Positions 18,003-28,424 of a stretch of 32,641 bases of DNA are shown here, piece by piece (the first letter of the stretch is position 1; the number at the start of each line of letters is the position of its first letter). Below the pieces are notes generated by a model. It was not told where the DNA came from. It saw only the letters and a program-made list of their open reading frames with translations, and searched no databases. The translations under genes were made by a program, and so were the position numbers. Source of the DNA: Bacteroidales bacterium (GTDB lineage Bacteria > Bacteroidota > Bacteroidia > Bacteroidales > UBA932); the NCBI GenBank assembly GCA_024401695.1, contig JAKSKN010000008.1, positions 66,871 through 99,511 of the forward strand, read 5' to 3'.

Positions 18003-21000
18003 TTAACGTTTGAAGTCGTTGTCAAAGACTCCGAGCCCCTGGAGGCAGCGGAGATATTTCTCAATGTAGTCCCAGGTGGTGAATGACCATCTGAATCCCA
18101 GACGGAGGAGCACCTGGGCAGTGTATGCCTTGGTTTCCCATCCGTTCACGACCTTGAAGGTCCCGTCATTCTCCTCCTTGTAAGCCACGAGGCTCTGCAC
18201 CAGCTCGGACTTCTCCGGGTCCTGCATAGCCTCTGCAAGGCGACGCTGGAACTCAGCATTCTCCACCCGCTCCACGTGCACACCGATGCCGTTCAGGCAG
18301 TCTATGGTGTCACCATAAGGCGGCCAGTGGACGTTGCCCGGCTGGAAGACCGTACAGCCGTCCGGCGTAAGACTCAGGCGCACGATTGCATCGGCGACCT
18401 CATTGATCGGCGAGAACTCTGAGTAAGCGCAATCCTTTTCATAAGGGATGCAGCCGATCGTCTGATAGGCCTTCAGCGCAGCCATTGCATTGTTGCTGCG
18501 GAAGTTGATCTGGAACTCACCGTCGGTCGAGCGGGCGGACAGATTGCCCAGACGCATTATCTTGCCTTTCAGGCCGCGGTTCCTGACTGCATCGAGCACG
18601 GCGCGCTCGGCAAGGAACTTTGATGCGGTATATTTCGACGTAAGCTGCTGGCCATAGTAAAGGTCTTTCTCCGTAAGGAAATGAGGTGCCACAGGAGTGT
18701 CGCTGACAGTAAGGCCTGCGACGCTTCCGGTCGAAGTCTGGATGAACCTCGCTCCCGTGCGCACACACAGGTCTATGCAGTTCTGGCAGCCCTTGATATT
18801 GATGTCCTCGATATCGGTGCCGGCAGAGAAGTGCTTCACGTTGGCGGCGCAGTTGAACACGACATCGATATGCCTGTCGAAATTCTCGAACGACCCTGCA
18901 TCCGTCACATCCCCGTCCATCACGACGATGCGCTCCCCGAACTGTTCCTCATATTTCTGTCCGAAATAGTAGAACAGCAGCGTGCGCACCCTGCTCTCGG
19001 CGGAAATGGACTTGCCGCCGCGCACGAAACAGTAGATGTGAGGCACATCCTCACGCTCGATGAGATTGTGGAGGACGTGAATGCCGAGGAAGCCCGTCGC
19101 TCCTGTCAGGAACACATCTCCCATCTTCTCATAGCACGGTCCGTTGCGGAAGGTGTCAAGATTGTTCGCTGCGAGCAGTTCGTCGAGCTGGCTGTAATCA
19201 TAAGCCTCGATCTCGTCGATCATAGGGAGGTTCCTGCGCTTGGACTCATTCGCATAGAGTTCAGGCTTGAGCAGCTGTGCAAGAAGCCTAGGAGTGGCAT
19301 TGTCGAACACGGTCTTGTATACCAGCGTGTATCCGGCCTTTGCGGCTTCCGCGATGAGCTGCATCGCGACAAGCGACGTTCCGCCCATTTCGAAGAAGTT
19401 GTCACCCGCGCCCACCTTTTCCAGCTTCAGGATCTTGCTGAATATGTCGCAGAAAGTCTTCTCGACGTCATTCTTCGGGGCTTCGTATCCGCCGCTTCTG
19501 AATTCAGGGAGAGGCAGACGCTTCACATCGGTCTTGCCTACAGGGGTCAGAGGCATCTCATCAAGACGGACGAAGATGCCCGGGACCATATATGGGGTAA
19601 GCCTCAGCGACATATTCATCCTGAGGATTTCCTCGAATGCCTCGGCAGGCATATCCGCAACCGTCTCATCGACGGTATAATAGCCGATGAGCTTGTCGAT
19701 GTTGCCGAGTTTCTTGATGACTGCCACGCACTGGCGCATCCCGGGCTGCTGGGCCATCACGGACTCGATCTCTCCAAGTTCTATGCGGAGTCCGTTCAGC
19801 TTGACCTGATTGTCGGTACGGCCCATTATTATGATATTGCCGTCCTTCGTCCACATTGCATAGTCTCCGGTGCGGTAGATGCGCTTGCCCTGCCACTCGA
19901 TGAAGGTCTCGGCAGTGCGTTCCGGCATATTGTTGTAGCCGCGCGCAAGGCCTATGCCTCCGATGCAGAGTTCGCCCATCACACCGACAGGGAGTTCGTT
20001 GCGGTCGCAGTCAAGCACCTGATAGGTGTAATTTGTGAACGGCTTGCCCACGTGGATCTCGCGCGTGCCGTTGAGCACACCGGCGCTGCTGCCCATAGTG
20101 GTCTCGGTAGGACCGTATGTGTTGATGATGTAGACATCCATCTTCTCCAGTTCGTCCAGAAGGGCGCCCGGAAGTTTCTCGCCACCGGTCACGACACATT
20201 TCATCTGATCCCTGACAAGGTCGTAGTAGTCCTTGAACTCAAGGTTGACGGCAAGTCGCGACGGTGTGCCGCTGATGGTCTGCGCGCCCGTGCGGCGGCA
20301 GAGCTTGACCATCTCGACAGGGCTCATTATCTCATCCTCGTTGGCAAAGACGACGGTGTCGCCGTTGAACACCTGCACGCCGATCTCTCCGACTGAAAGG
20401 TCGAACGACACGGTTGACTGGCAGAGTCCGAAACGGTTGGCATTGCTGTCTGAGCCGAAGTTGGTGTCGCTCTTGTAGAAGGTGAGGAACGATGCGGCTC
20501 CGAGATGCTCTATCATCACACCCTTCGGGCGGCCCGTCGAACCGCTGGTATAGATGAGATACGCCAGATCGTGAGGGTCAACCTTCACGTCGAGGTTGCC
20601 GTCAGGCAGGGCTGCGGCCTCCGCGAGAAGTTCCATCACGTCGATGGCACGGCCCGGATAGCTTGCTGTCCTGTCGGAAGTGGTTATGACAAAGCGGCCC
20701 TCGGAATCATCGAGGATATATTCGATGCGGTCAGCCGGATATTCAGGATCCATAGGGATGAACGCGCCTCCGCATTTCATAACCGCGAACATAGCGGTAA
20801 GATAATAGCTGCGTCGAGGCAGGAGAAGCACCACCCTGTCACCCTTCTGCATTCCGCGCGCCATCAGGGCGCGGGCGATACGGTTGGCCTCCGAGTTGTA
20901 CTCACGGTAGGTCATATCTCGGTCGCAGGCCATCAGCGCGAGAGCATCAGGCGTCTTGACAGCCCACTGCTCTATCCCTTCGTGGAACGTGCGGATCGGG

Positions 21001-24000
21001 AACGACATATCCTCGTTGACGCTGTGCATTCCCTCGACCTCGAGACGCTGGCGTTCGCTCATTATGCTGACGTTCTTCACCAGGGCATCCATATCTGCAG
21101 CGAAATGGCCTGCCACGGCAATAACGCTTTCAGTGAAATGGAGCGCCAGCTCACGGCTGTACATTGAATCATCATATTCGGCATCGACGCTCGGAACGCC
21201 CTTCACGTTCTGGATGAAGATGCTGAACGGAATCTTGGCTTTTGACAATGACACGGACGACCGTACCACTTCCTTCCCGCCTACGGTGTATGCGCTCAGA
21301 ACGCCCATCTGATAGGCATAACTTGCACATCCCTTGAAATCATAGTCGGAAGCGATGCGGGCAAACGGATAGTTCTCGTGGTCAAGACTGCCATAGAAGG
21401 CATCGCTGGTCTCCTTTATGAACTCCCTTACGGTCTGGTCCTTGACGTGCACGGCGCAAGGAAGGGTGTTGACGAACATTCCGACGGTGTCGACGACCTT
21501 GATATCCCCACGGCCGGAGCTGATGAATGCCGTATAGACGTCTTTCGTATTTGCGAAACGGGAAAGGGCATAATTGAACGCAGCGAACCAGAAATGGGCC
21601 TGGGTCACACCTTCAGGCAATGAAAGTTTCAGAAGAGACTCAGGAATGGCTGTCACTGCATGCTGCGGCAGGCCCTCCCCGGTGGAAGTCCTGTCTGCCG
21701 GCACATTGGCCGCAGCCTCGTACGAGGCGAACATCTCATCGTAGAATGCCTTGCTCTCCTCCAGCCCTCCCTGCACGGCTTTCTCATTCTGCGCGGCTGC
21801 AAATTGCAGGTACGGACAGCTCTCCGCATCGATGTCCCGGCCTTCAAGCACGGAAAGTATCTGTTTGATGACGATATCGACCGAGGCGCCGTCGGCCACC
21901 AGATGATGCATATCGATCAGGAGGACAAGCGGACCGCCGGTCACGGAGCATATCTCCGCACGCACCAGCGTGTCGAGTTCCAGATTGAAAGGACGCACGA
22001 ATGCCTTCTTGATATCCTCAAGTTCATCCACATCCGCCGACCTTACAGGCACATCGAACCTGTCCCCTGAAGAACGGCGCATCACTACGCCTCCGTCGGT
22101 CTGGAAGAAATTGCAGGAAAGGGACGGGTGCGAGCCGACAACCTTCAGCACAGCAGACTTCAGAGCTTCCGGACTCGTCTCAGAAGGGAATTCGAGCACC
22201 ATAGGCATATTGTACATCGTGGTGTCTGGATTCATCTGGCAATCCATATACACGCCCTGCTGAGGGAAAGTCAGCGGAGCCTCGGAGATGGCGTCACCCA
22301 CGGGCTGCGTGCTCCCCTTCTGCACTGAGACAGAGCCGGAGGCAGCCGCGCCGCCATTCATCCAGCTGTCGAGTATCTGGTTCTCTATGCTCTGGAGCGT
22401 GGCATTCTTCGCAAGCGACCTGGCGTTGACCTGAATGCCGAATTTCTTGTATATGAGAGCCGCAAGCTTGATGCTTGAAATGGAAGTGAGCCCCACATAT
22501 CCAAGTACATCGGTGATGGAGAAATTCTCAGTATTCAATATCGGTGCGATAATGGACTTGAGTTCCACCTCCAACGCGTTCAGAGGGGCGGCAGTCGCGT
22601 CACTTCCGGTCTGCGCCTTCGGCTCAGGCTTCGGCAATGCCTTCCTGTCAACCTTCTGGTTCACGTTGAGCGGGATACGGTCTATCTGGATAGTGGCTGC
22701 CGGTACCATATATGGCGGTTTCTGTTCGAGGATGAATGCATTCAGGGCATCGATATCCACCCTTCCGTCCCCGACGACATAAGCGGCAATGAACTTTCCG
22801 CCGTCCGGGCTGTCGAATGCCTGTACGGTGACGTCCCTGATGCCGGAGAACTCACGGATCACGGCTTCCACTTCCTTGAGTTCGATGCGGAAACCGCGGA
22901 TCTTGACCTGACCGTCCCTGCGGCCCACGAACTCGATGTTGCCATCCTGACGATAGCGCACGATGTCTCCGCTGTGATATGCGCGTTCACCATTCAAGGT
23001 GAAGAACGCCTCGGCTGTCTTGTCCGGGCGGTTGAGGTAACCGCGTCCGACCTGCCTGCCCGCAATGATGAGTTCTCCTGCAGCGCCGACCGGCAGACGG
23101 TGAAGCTGCTTGTCCATCACGTAGCAGCAGAGTTCGCCGACAGGCTTGCCGATAGGGATGTTCTGTTCCTTCCTGAGCACAGGCATCACCGTGGAGAAGA
23201 TAGTGCATTCAGTCGGGCCATAACCGTTATGGAAAGTGTATCCCACGGCCGGATCGACGCTGACCAGCTTCTCGCCGCCGACGCTGAGATGCTTCAGTGA
23301 GTGATTCTCCTCATTCTGAAGGAACTGCACGCCTACCTGGGTTGTGAAGAAACTGTGGGTTATGTCATTGGCTTCAAAGTATCCGTTGAGCGCAGTCAGG
23401 TCGAGACGGATGTCCTCCGGAATGATATGGACCGTCGCACCGCTTGTAAGCGCAGGATACATATCCATCATACAGGCATCGAAACCGAATGATGCGTATG
23501 CGGCCACGTTGTGCTCCGGCCTGAGGTCATAATACCTGCGATACCAGCTGATGAAGGCGACGAGGTTCTGATGCTCGAGCATAACGCCCTTCGGCACGCC
23601 GGTGGAGCCGGAAGTATAAAGCAGTATGAACAGGTTCTGAGGCGTGAGCGGATTTGCAGGCAGTTCCCTGCCGCCTTCTTTCTCAAGGGCATCCGTGCAC
23701 ATCACCTCCCCGTCAAATCCATCGATCAGGCCGCACAGGCCAGGGTCCTCGATAAGAAGGGCGGCATCGGCATCCTTCACCATAAAGTTCAGCCGTTCGC
23801 GAGGATAGCTCGGGTCAAGAGGCTGGTATGCACACCCCGCCTTCATCGAGGCGAGAGGAAGGATGAACATATACTCGTTTCTCGGTATGAGGATGGACAC
23901 GACAGGTTCGTCCTTGCCGCAGCCCTTTACCTTGTCATAGATCAGGCTTCCGATACGGTCGGTCAGGTCGTCAAGCTGTCTGTAGGTGTATTTCTTATCC

Positions 24001-27000
24001 TTGAAAACAGCGGCGGCATTGTCCGGATATTGCCTTGCAGCCTTCTGGAACAGCGACAGAACCGTCTCTCCGGCATCCTCTCCGGCACACGCCGGACCGT
24101 TTTTCAGGTTGAAGGAATCAAGAAGAGCCAGCATACCGTCATCGCTGATGTTGACATCGCCCAGCTTTTCCTTCACCAGCAATTCCCCCACCACGCACTG
24201 TACGGCATCGGCAAAGCCTCTCATCATATCCTCGGAGAAAAGGCTTTCATCATACTGTACATTGATCACGCCACCTTTCCCGGCACTGCCTTCTATGAGC
24301 ACGGACACAGGGAACTTGGCCTTCTGTATCTCGAGCTTCTGCAACTCGATCACGCCCTTGCCGCAAGCATAGCTGTTGAGCACACCAACCTGGTATGCAT
24401 ACATCAGATGGGCTGAATAACCGAATTTCTCCACGATACGGCCATAAGGATAATCCTCGTTCGCAAGGGTATCCACGAATGTTCCCGCCACCTGACGCAG
24501 ATAGTCGTCCACAGGCATATCAGGATCAACCCTGCCTACCAGAGGCAGCGTGTTCACGAACATTCCCAGGGTATTTGTCAGACGGAGGTTGCTCCTGCCG
24601 TTTGAAACGGTGCAGATGCCGACCGTGTCCTCACAGGTATATTTGCTGACGGCGACCATCACGGCAGCCAGGTACAGCGAAGCCGGCGTGATGCCCAGGG
24701 CCTTGCACTTCGGCTGGACGGCCTGAATATCCGTAGGTCTTTTCAATTCACCCTGGGTGTGGTTTTCGTCCGCATCATATCTGTCCGGCAGAAGGGCGGA
24801 CGCCTCTTCTATCCGGCTCAGCTGATCCGCAAAGAACCGCTCGGTGTCATCGTCGGCCTTCTGGTCGGTCACAAAGTGATAGTAGTCATATTTCTCCTTC
24901 TCGGGGCTTTCTCCATCAAGCGCCTTGCACAGCTGCCTGTAAAATATGTCCAGAGAGCCACCGTCCATCACGAGATGATGGTAATCGGCAAGCAGATGGA
25001 CTGCAGAAGGGGTTTCAACGATCTCAAAACGGTAGAGAGGCCCTTCGTTCAGGTCGAAAGGACGGACGAATGACTTCTTCTCCCTCTCAAGTTCCTGCTC
25101 AGACATACTGACTATAGGCAGGTCGTAAGGCTTCCTGTCCATCGGGCACTGGTAGAAGTCGCCCTTGTTATCGCTCTGGAAATGAGTGTTTATGTACGGA
25201 TGCGCCTCAAGTACCTTTCCCAAGGCGGACTTCAGCTGGATTGCAGTGATGCCCTGAGGCAGGGTGAGGCATTCAGGTATGTTGTACTGGATGTCATCCG
25301 GATTGGCGGCACACTCGGAGAAGATGCCGAGCTGGGAGAACGAAAGAGGTGCGGACTTGATCTCTCCGCCGGCTTCATTCTCATTGCCGATGCGCTTCAG
25401 CCTGGCTGCCATCCCCTTGATTGTCGGATAACGCAGGATGTCAGACACTGAAAGGGCTGCCTCCATCCTGCCTTTCACCATCACGGACATTCGGATGGCA
25501 AGCAGAGAGGTCAGTCCGGCGCCGAGCAGATTGGTCCCGGTGCCGAAATTGGTGCTGCCTATTATTTCCGCAGCAATATCATACAGGGCCTGTTCGTCAG
25601 CCGTGGCCGGCATAAGCTTTTCCTCATCGGAAAGCGCAAGGTCAGGCTGAGGAAGTGCCTTGAGGTCAGTCTTGCCGTTCGGGGAGACCGGCATCTTATC
25701 AAGTTCCATAAAGATGGTCGGAACCATATAATGGGTGAGGCTCCGGCCCATCTGCTCCTTGAGAGTGTCGGCACTGACCTTTTCCCTGACGGTATAATAC
25801 GCGACGAGATGGTCGTGGCCATCCACGTTCCGGATCATTGCGACGCCTTCCTTGACCTGCGGTTGCCGGCAAAGGACGGTTTCCACCTCCCCAAGCTCTA
25901 TGCGGAGGCCGTTGAGCTTGATCTGATGGTCCTTGCGCCCGAGGATGATGACCTCGCCCTCAGCATTCCAGTATGCATAGTCCCCGGACTTATAGCAGCG
26001 CTCCCCATCGTAGTCGATGAACGCCTCGGCGGTCTTTTCCGGAAGGTCATTGTATCCGGCGGCAACGCCCAGGCCACCGATCAGAAGTTCGCCTGTCACG
26101 CCTACAGGCAGTTCGTTCAGGTCATCGTCCACCACATACTCCCTGACATTCAGCAGCGGCCGGCCGATCGTGATGCGGTCGGAATGCGTCAGTTCCTTGC
26201 CGTTGCAGCTTACGCTTATCTCCGTAGGGCCATAGGTATTGAAAAGCCGGGCGGACGGAGCCAGGGCCTTGACCTGCGGAAGCAGGGTCGGAGGATACTT
26301 CTCACCACCCAATACGATGAATCTGCATTTCGCAAATGCCTTCTGGAAATCCGGCAGGTCGAGGAACATCTTCAGTCGGGAAGGAGTACCGCTGAAGCCG
26401 TCCACTCCGGTAGTGAGCATAAGGTCGGCAAGCGCCTGCGGGTCATTCACCTGGTCTTCGTCGGCAAAGACGAGCGTCATACCGTTGAACAGCGAGGCAC
26501 CTATCTCCTTGAGGGAGAGGTCAAAGCTTACGGTCGTTATGCAGAGCATCGTACTGCAGTCGCCGACAAGGGCGTGGAAATGGCGGTTCTCCTCGTGGTC
26601 GGTGAGATAATTGCAGATGCCGGTATGACGGAGCATCACGCCCTTCGGACGTCCGGTGGAGCCGGATGTGTAGATGAGGTATGCAAGCGAATCGGAATCC
26701 TGACGGACGGACGGGTTCTGGACATTGCCGCCCGCTGCAAGCAGTTCTTCCACGTCGAGAGCGCGGTCACCGTATCCGGCCATCTTGTCTTTTGTGGTGA
26801 TGACGTAGCGGGCGTGGCTGTCTTCCGTGATAAGCCTGATACGCTCTTCAGGATATTCAGGGTCGCAAGGGATGTATGCGGCACCAGCCTTCATCACGCC
26901 GAACATTGCAAGCAGATGCCAGCTCTTGCGCGGAAGGAGCAGGCAGATGCGGTCGCCCGGAGTCACTCCCCTGTCGATGAGCGCGTGGGCGAGGATGTTT

Positions 27001-28397
27001 GCCTTTTCGTTGAAGAGGCGGTATGTCAGAGTCTCATTGCAGGCGATGACCGCCGTGGTGTCCGGAGTCTTCTCCGCCCAATATTCGATACAGTTGTGGA
27101 AAAGCGGGAAGCGGACGGCCGACGGGTCGATGCAGGTCTGCCGCAGTGCGGCGACCTCTTCCTTCTGGCCCCGGCTCATTATGGATGCGGCGAGCAGCCT
27201 TTCATCGGGATTCTCAAGGAAATGAGAGATGACGGCATCCATCGATTCCGCGAATCTGCCCGCCATATCTGCAGAATACCTTGCAGTGTCGTAATTGATC
27301 ACGATCGCAGGCCTGCCGTCGATCTTGTTTATCGTGATGGTGAACGGGAACGTGTGGCTGTTCATAACCATACGCTCCTCCACGACTTCCTCTCCATTCA
27401 CGTGGAAGGCATTGCCAAATGTCCCATACTGATATGTGAACCGGACATTCTGCTCAATGCCATAGTCGCCGGCAAGGGCAGAGAACGGATATTCCTCGTG
27501 GCTGCGGGTTTCCAGGAACGACTCGCGGACGCCGTGGATGAACTCACGGATGCTGGAATCACCGATACGGCATACGAGAGGCAGGGTGTTGACGAACATT
27601 CCCACCACCCCTTTCGACATAGGGTTGAGACGGCCGTTGCTGATTGTGGTGATACAGATGTCCTTCGTATTGGCATAGCGGCTGATGGTGTAGAAAGCCG
27701 CTGCGATGAACAATGCCGACGGAGCGGTGCCGAGCGCCTTGGCCCTTGACATAACATCCGGCGCACTGACAAAACGCAGGTGTTCGGCGTGAGGGCCCGC
27801 CTCTCCATTCAGGTCGGCCGGAAGCGTGGTGGATGTCACGCCTTCCCCGAACAACTTGTCAAAATATGCCTTGTGGTCTGTCGTGCAGGCCTGCTGCGCC
27901 TCTGCGAAATCCGCATATGAGTCCGGCTCGTCCACAGGCTCCGACCCTTCAAGGGCAGCGCAGATCTCATTGATGATGATGCTGAGGGAGGTACCGTCAT
28001 ATACGAGATGATGGAAGTCCAGAAGCAGGGTCACACCGGACGGCGCATCAAGCACCTCCGCCCTGTAAAGCGGACCTGACGAGATGTCAAATGAACGGAT
28101 GAAACCCTCCTTCGCCGACTTGACATCCTTATCCTCAAGTCTCGTGACACCGACCTCGGCGCGACACCTGTCAGCATACACCTGGACTCCCCTTCCGTCC
28201 CTGTCCTCAAAATGCGAGAACAAAGCCGGATGGCGCTCCAGAACCTTCCGTACCGTTTCCGCAAGGGCGTCAGGAGAGGCTATGTGGGAAAACAGGACTG
28301 CGTGTGGATTGTTATATCTGAGATTTTCAGAGTCGATGATACAGTCGATATACACACCTTGCTGTGCGTATGTGATGGGGGAAGTTTTTCCGCTCAT
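18003..28397 (-). CDS. Trimodular non-ribosomal peptide synthetase with terminal reductase
   Basis: Single 3464-residue chain, C-A-T-C-A-T-C-A-T-R. C1 (about 5-400) has HHLVYDG at 129-135, C2 (about 1015-1420) HHLVMDG at 1140-1146, and C3 (about 2040-2445) HHLVADG at 2164-2170; all are intact. A1 (about 430-920), A2 (about 1440-1925) and A3 (about 2465-2965) each have YTSGSTGxPKG, YGPTE and the final lysine (Lys909, Lys1915, Lys2955). Carrier serines are Ser964 and Ser1972, both in GLTS, and Ser3008 in GGTSL. The reductase (about 3090-3464) has the NAD(P)H motif GATGFLG at 3099-3105 and Y3256-x3-K3260. Release by reduction would give an aldehyde or alcohol. A leading C domain suggests the first residue is N-acylated. 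No epimerase or methyltransferase domain is seen. My reading of the specificity codes is DLKSVGTVSK (A1), DAMFSGGIFK (A2) and DLGSVGTMGK (A3). A2 resembles aliphatic codes; A1 and A3 are not assigned. Confidence 0.96.
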   Translation of the reverse strand: MSGKTSPITYAQQGVYIDCIIDSENLRYNNPHAVLFSHIASPDALAETVRKVLERHPALFSHFEDRDGRGVQVYADRCRAEVGVTRLEDKDVKSAKEGFIRSFDISSGPLYRAEVLDAPSGVTLLLDFHHLVYDGTSLSIIINEICAALEGSEPVDEPDSYADFAEAQQACTTDHKAYFDKLFGEGVTSTTLPADLNGEAGPHAEHLRFVSAPDVMSRAKALGTAPSALFIAAAFYTISRYANTKDICITTISNGRLNPMSKGVVGMFVNTLPLVCRIGDSSIREFIHGVRESFLETRSHEEYPFSALAGDYGIEQNVRFTYQYGTFGNAFHVNGEEVVEERMVMNSHTFPFTITINKIDGRPAIVINYDTARYSADMAGRFAESMDAVISHFLENPDERLLAASIMSRGQKEEVAALRQTCIDPSAVRFPLFHNCIEYWAEKTPDTTAVIACNETLTYRLFNEKANILAHALIDRGVTPGDRICLLLPRKSWHLLAMFGVMKAGAAYIPCDPEYPEERIRLITEDSHARYVITTKDKMAGYGDRALDVEELLAAGGNVQNPSVRQDSDSLAYLIYTSGSTGRPKGVMLRHTGICNYLTDHEENRHFHALVGDCSTMLCITTVSFDLSLKEIGASLFNGMTLVFADEDQVNDPQALADLMLTTGVDGFSGTPSRLKMFLDLPDFQKAFAKCRFIVLGGEKYPPTLLPQVKALAPSARLFNTYGPTEISVSCNGKELTHSDRITIGRPLLNVREYVVDDDLNELPVGVTGELLIGGLGVAAGYNDLPEKTAEAFIDYDGERCYKSGDYAYWNAEGEVIILGRKDHQIKLNGLRIELGEVETVLCRQPQVKEGVAMIRNVDGHDHLVAYYTVREKVSADTLKEQMGRSLTHYMVPTIFMELDKMPVSPNGKTDLKALPQPDLALSDEEKLMPATADEQALYDIAAEIIGSTNFGTGTNLLGAGLTSLLAIRMSVMVKGRMEAALSVSDILRYPTIKGMAARLKRIGNENEAGGEIKSAPLSFSQLGIFSECAANPDDIQYNIPECLTLPQGITAIQLKSALGKVLEAHPYINTHFQSDNKGDFYQCPMDRKPYDLPIVSMSEQELEREKKSFVRPFDLNEGPLYRFEIVETPSAVHLLADYHHLVMDGGSLDIFYRQLCKALDGESPEKEKYDYYHFVTDQKADDDTERFFADQLSRIEEASALLPDRYDADENHTQGELKRPTDIQAVQPKCKALGITPASLYLAAVMVAVSKYTCEDTVGICTVSNGRSNLRLTNTLGMFVNTLPLVGRVDPDMPVDDYLRQVAGTFVDTLANEDYPYGRIVEKFGYSAHLMYAYQVGVLNSYACGKGVIELQKLEIQKAKFPVSVLIEGSAGKGGVINVQYDESLFSEDMMRGFADAVQCVVGELLVKEKLGDVNISDDGMLALLDSFNLKNGPACAGEDAGETVLSLFQKAARQYPDNAAAVFKDKKYTYRQLDDLTDRIGSLIYDKVKGCGKDEPVVSILIPRNEYMFILPLASMKAGCAYQPLDPSYPRERLNFMVKDADAALLIEDPGLCGLIDGFDGEVMCTDALEKEGGRELPANPLTPQNLFILLYTSGSTGVPKGVMLEHQNLVAFISWYRRYYDLRPEHNVAAYASFGFDACMMDMYPALTSGATVHIIPEDIRLDLTALNGYFEANDITHSFFTTQVGVQFLQNEENHSLKHLSVGGEKLVSVDPAVGYTFHNGYGPTECTIFSTVMPVLRKEQNIPIGKPVGELCCYVMDKQLHRLPVGAAGELIIAGRQVGRGYLNRPDKTAEAFFTLNGERAYHSGDIVRYRQDGNIEFVGRRDGQVKIRGFRIELKEVEAVIREFSGIRDVTVQAFDSPDGGKFIAAYVVGDGRVDIDALNAFILEQKPPYMVPAATIQIDRIPLNVNQKVDRKALPKPEPKAQTGSDATAAPLNALEVELKSIIAPILNTENFSITDVLGYVGLTSISSIKLAALIYKKFGIQVNARSLAKNATLQSIENQILDSWMNGGAAASGSVSVQKGSTQPVGDAISEAPLTFPQQGVYMDCQMNPDTTMYNMPMVLEFPSETSPEALKSAVLKVVGSHPSLSCNFFQTDGGVVMRRSSGDRFDVPVRSADVDELEDIKKAFVRPFNLELDTLVRAEICSVTGGPLVLLIDMHHLVADGASVDIVIKQILSVLEGRDIDAESCPYLQFAAAQNEKAVQGGLEESKAFYDEMFASYEAAANVPADRTSTGEGLPQHAVTAIPESLLKLSLPEGVTQAHFWFAAFNYALSRFANTKDVYTAFISSGRGDIKVVDTVGMFVNTLPCAVHVKDQTVREFIKETSDAFYGSLDHENYPFARIASDYDFKGCASYAYQMGVLSAYTVGGKEVVRSSVSLSKAKIPFSIFIQNVKGVPSVDAEYDDSMYSRELALHFTESVIAVAGHFAADMDALVKNVSIMSERQRLEVEGMHSVNEDMSFPIRTFHEGIEQWAVKTPDALALMACDRDMTYREYNSEANRIARALMARGMQKGDRVVLLLPRRSYYLTAMFAVMKCGGAFIPMDPEYPADRIEYILDDSEGRFVITTSDRTASYPGRAIDVMELLAEAAALPDGNLDVKVDPHDLAYLIYTSGSTGRPKGVMIEHLGAASFLTFYKSDTNFGSDSNANRFGLCQSTVSFDLSVGEIGVQVFNGDTVVFANEDEIMSPVEMVKLCRRTGAQTISGTPSRLAVNLEFKDYYDLVRDQMKCVVTGGEKLPGALLDELEKMDVYIINTYGPTETTMGSSAGVLNGTREIHVGKPFTNYTYQVLDCDRNELPVGVMGELCIGGIGLARGYNNMPERTAETFIEWQGKRIYRTGDYAMWTKDGNIIIMGRTDNQVKLNGLRIELGEIESVMAQQPGMRQCVAVIKKLGNIDKLIGYYTVDETVADMPAEAFEEILRMNMSLRLTPYMVPGIFVRLDEMPLTPVGKTDVKRLPLPEFRSGGYEAPKNDVEKTFCDIFSKILKLEKVGAGDNFFEMGGTSLVAMQLIAEAAKAGYTLVYKTVFDNATPRLLAQLLKPELYANESKRRNLPMIDEIEAYDYSQLDELLAANNLDTFRNGPCYEKMGDVFLTGATGFLGIHVLHNLIEREDVPHIYCFVRGGKSISAESRVRTLLFYYFGQKYEEQFGERIVVMDGDVTDAGSFENFDRHIDVVFNCAANVKHFSAGTDIEDINIKGCQNCIDLCVRTGARFIQTSTGSVAGLTVSDTPVAPHFLTEKDLYYGQQLTSKYTASKFLAERAVLDAVRNRGLKGKIMRLGNLSARSTDGEFQINFRSNNAMAALKAYQTIGCIPYEKDCAYSEFSPINEVADAIVRLSLTPDGCTVFQPGNVHWPPYGDTIDCLNGIGVHVERVENAEFQRRLAEAMQDPEKSELVQSLVAYKEENDGTFKVVNGWETKAYTAQVLLRLGFRWSFTTWDYIEKYLRCLQGLGVFDNDFKR

Positions 28398-28424
28398 ATT
28401 TTAAGAATGACTAAGTGGCCGTTG

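Noticed and set aside
18681-20396. 571-residue open frame on the plus strand inside the NRPS gene
   Set aside because: Antisense to the third adenylation domain, carrier and reductase; no domain or signal and no promoter recognised.
25731-27749. 672-residue open frame on the plus strand inside the NRPS gene
   Set aside because: It lies wholly antisense to the first module, whose C and A motifs are intact. The translation has no recognisable domain and the frame follows from the codon bias of the opposite strand.
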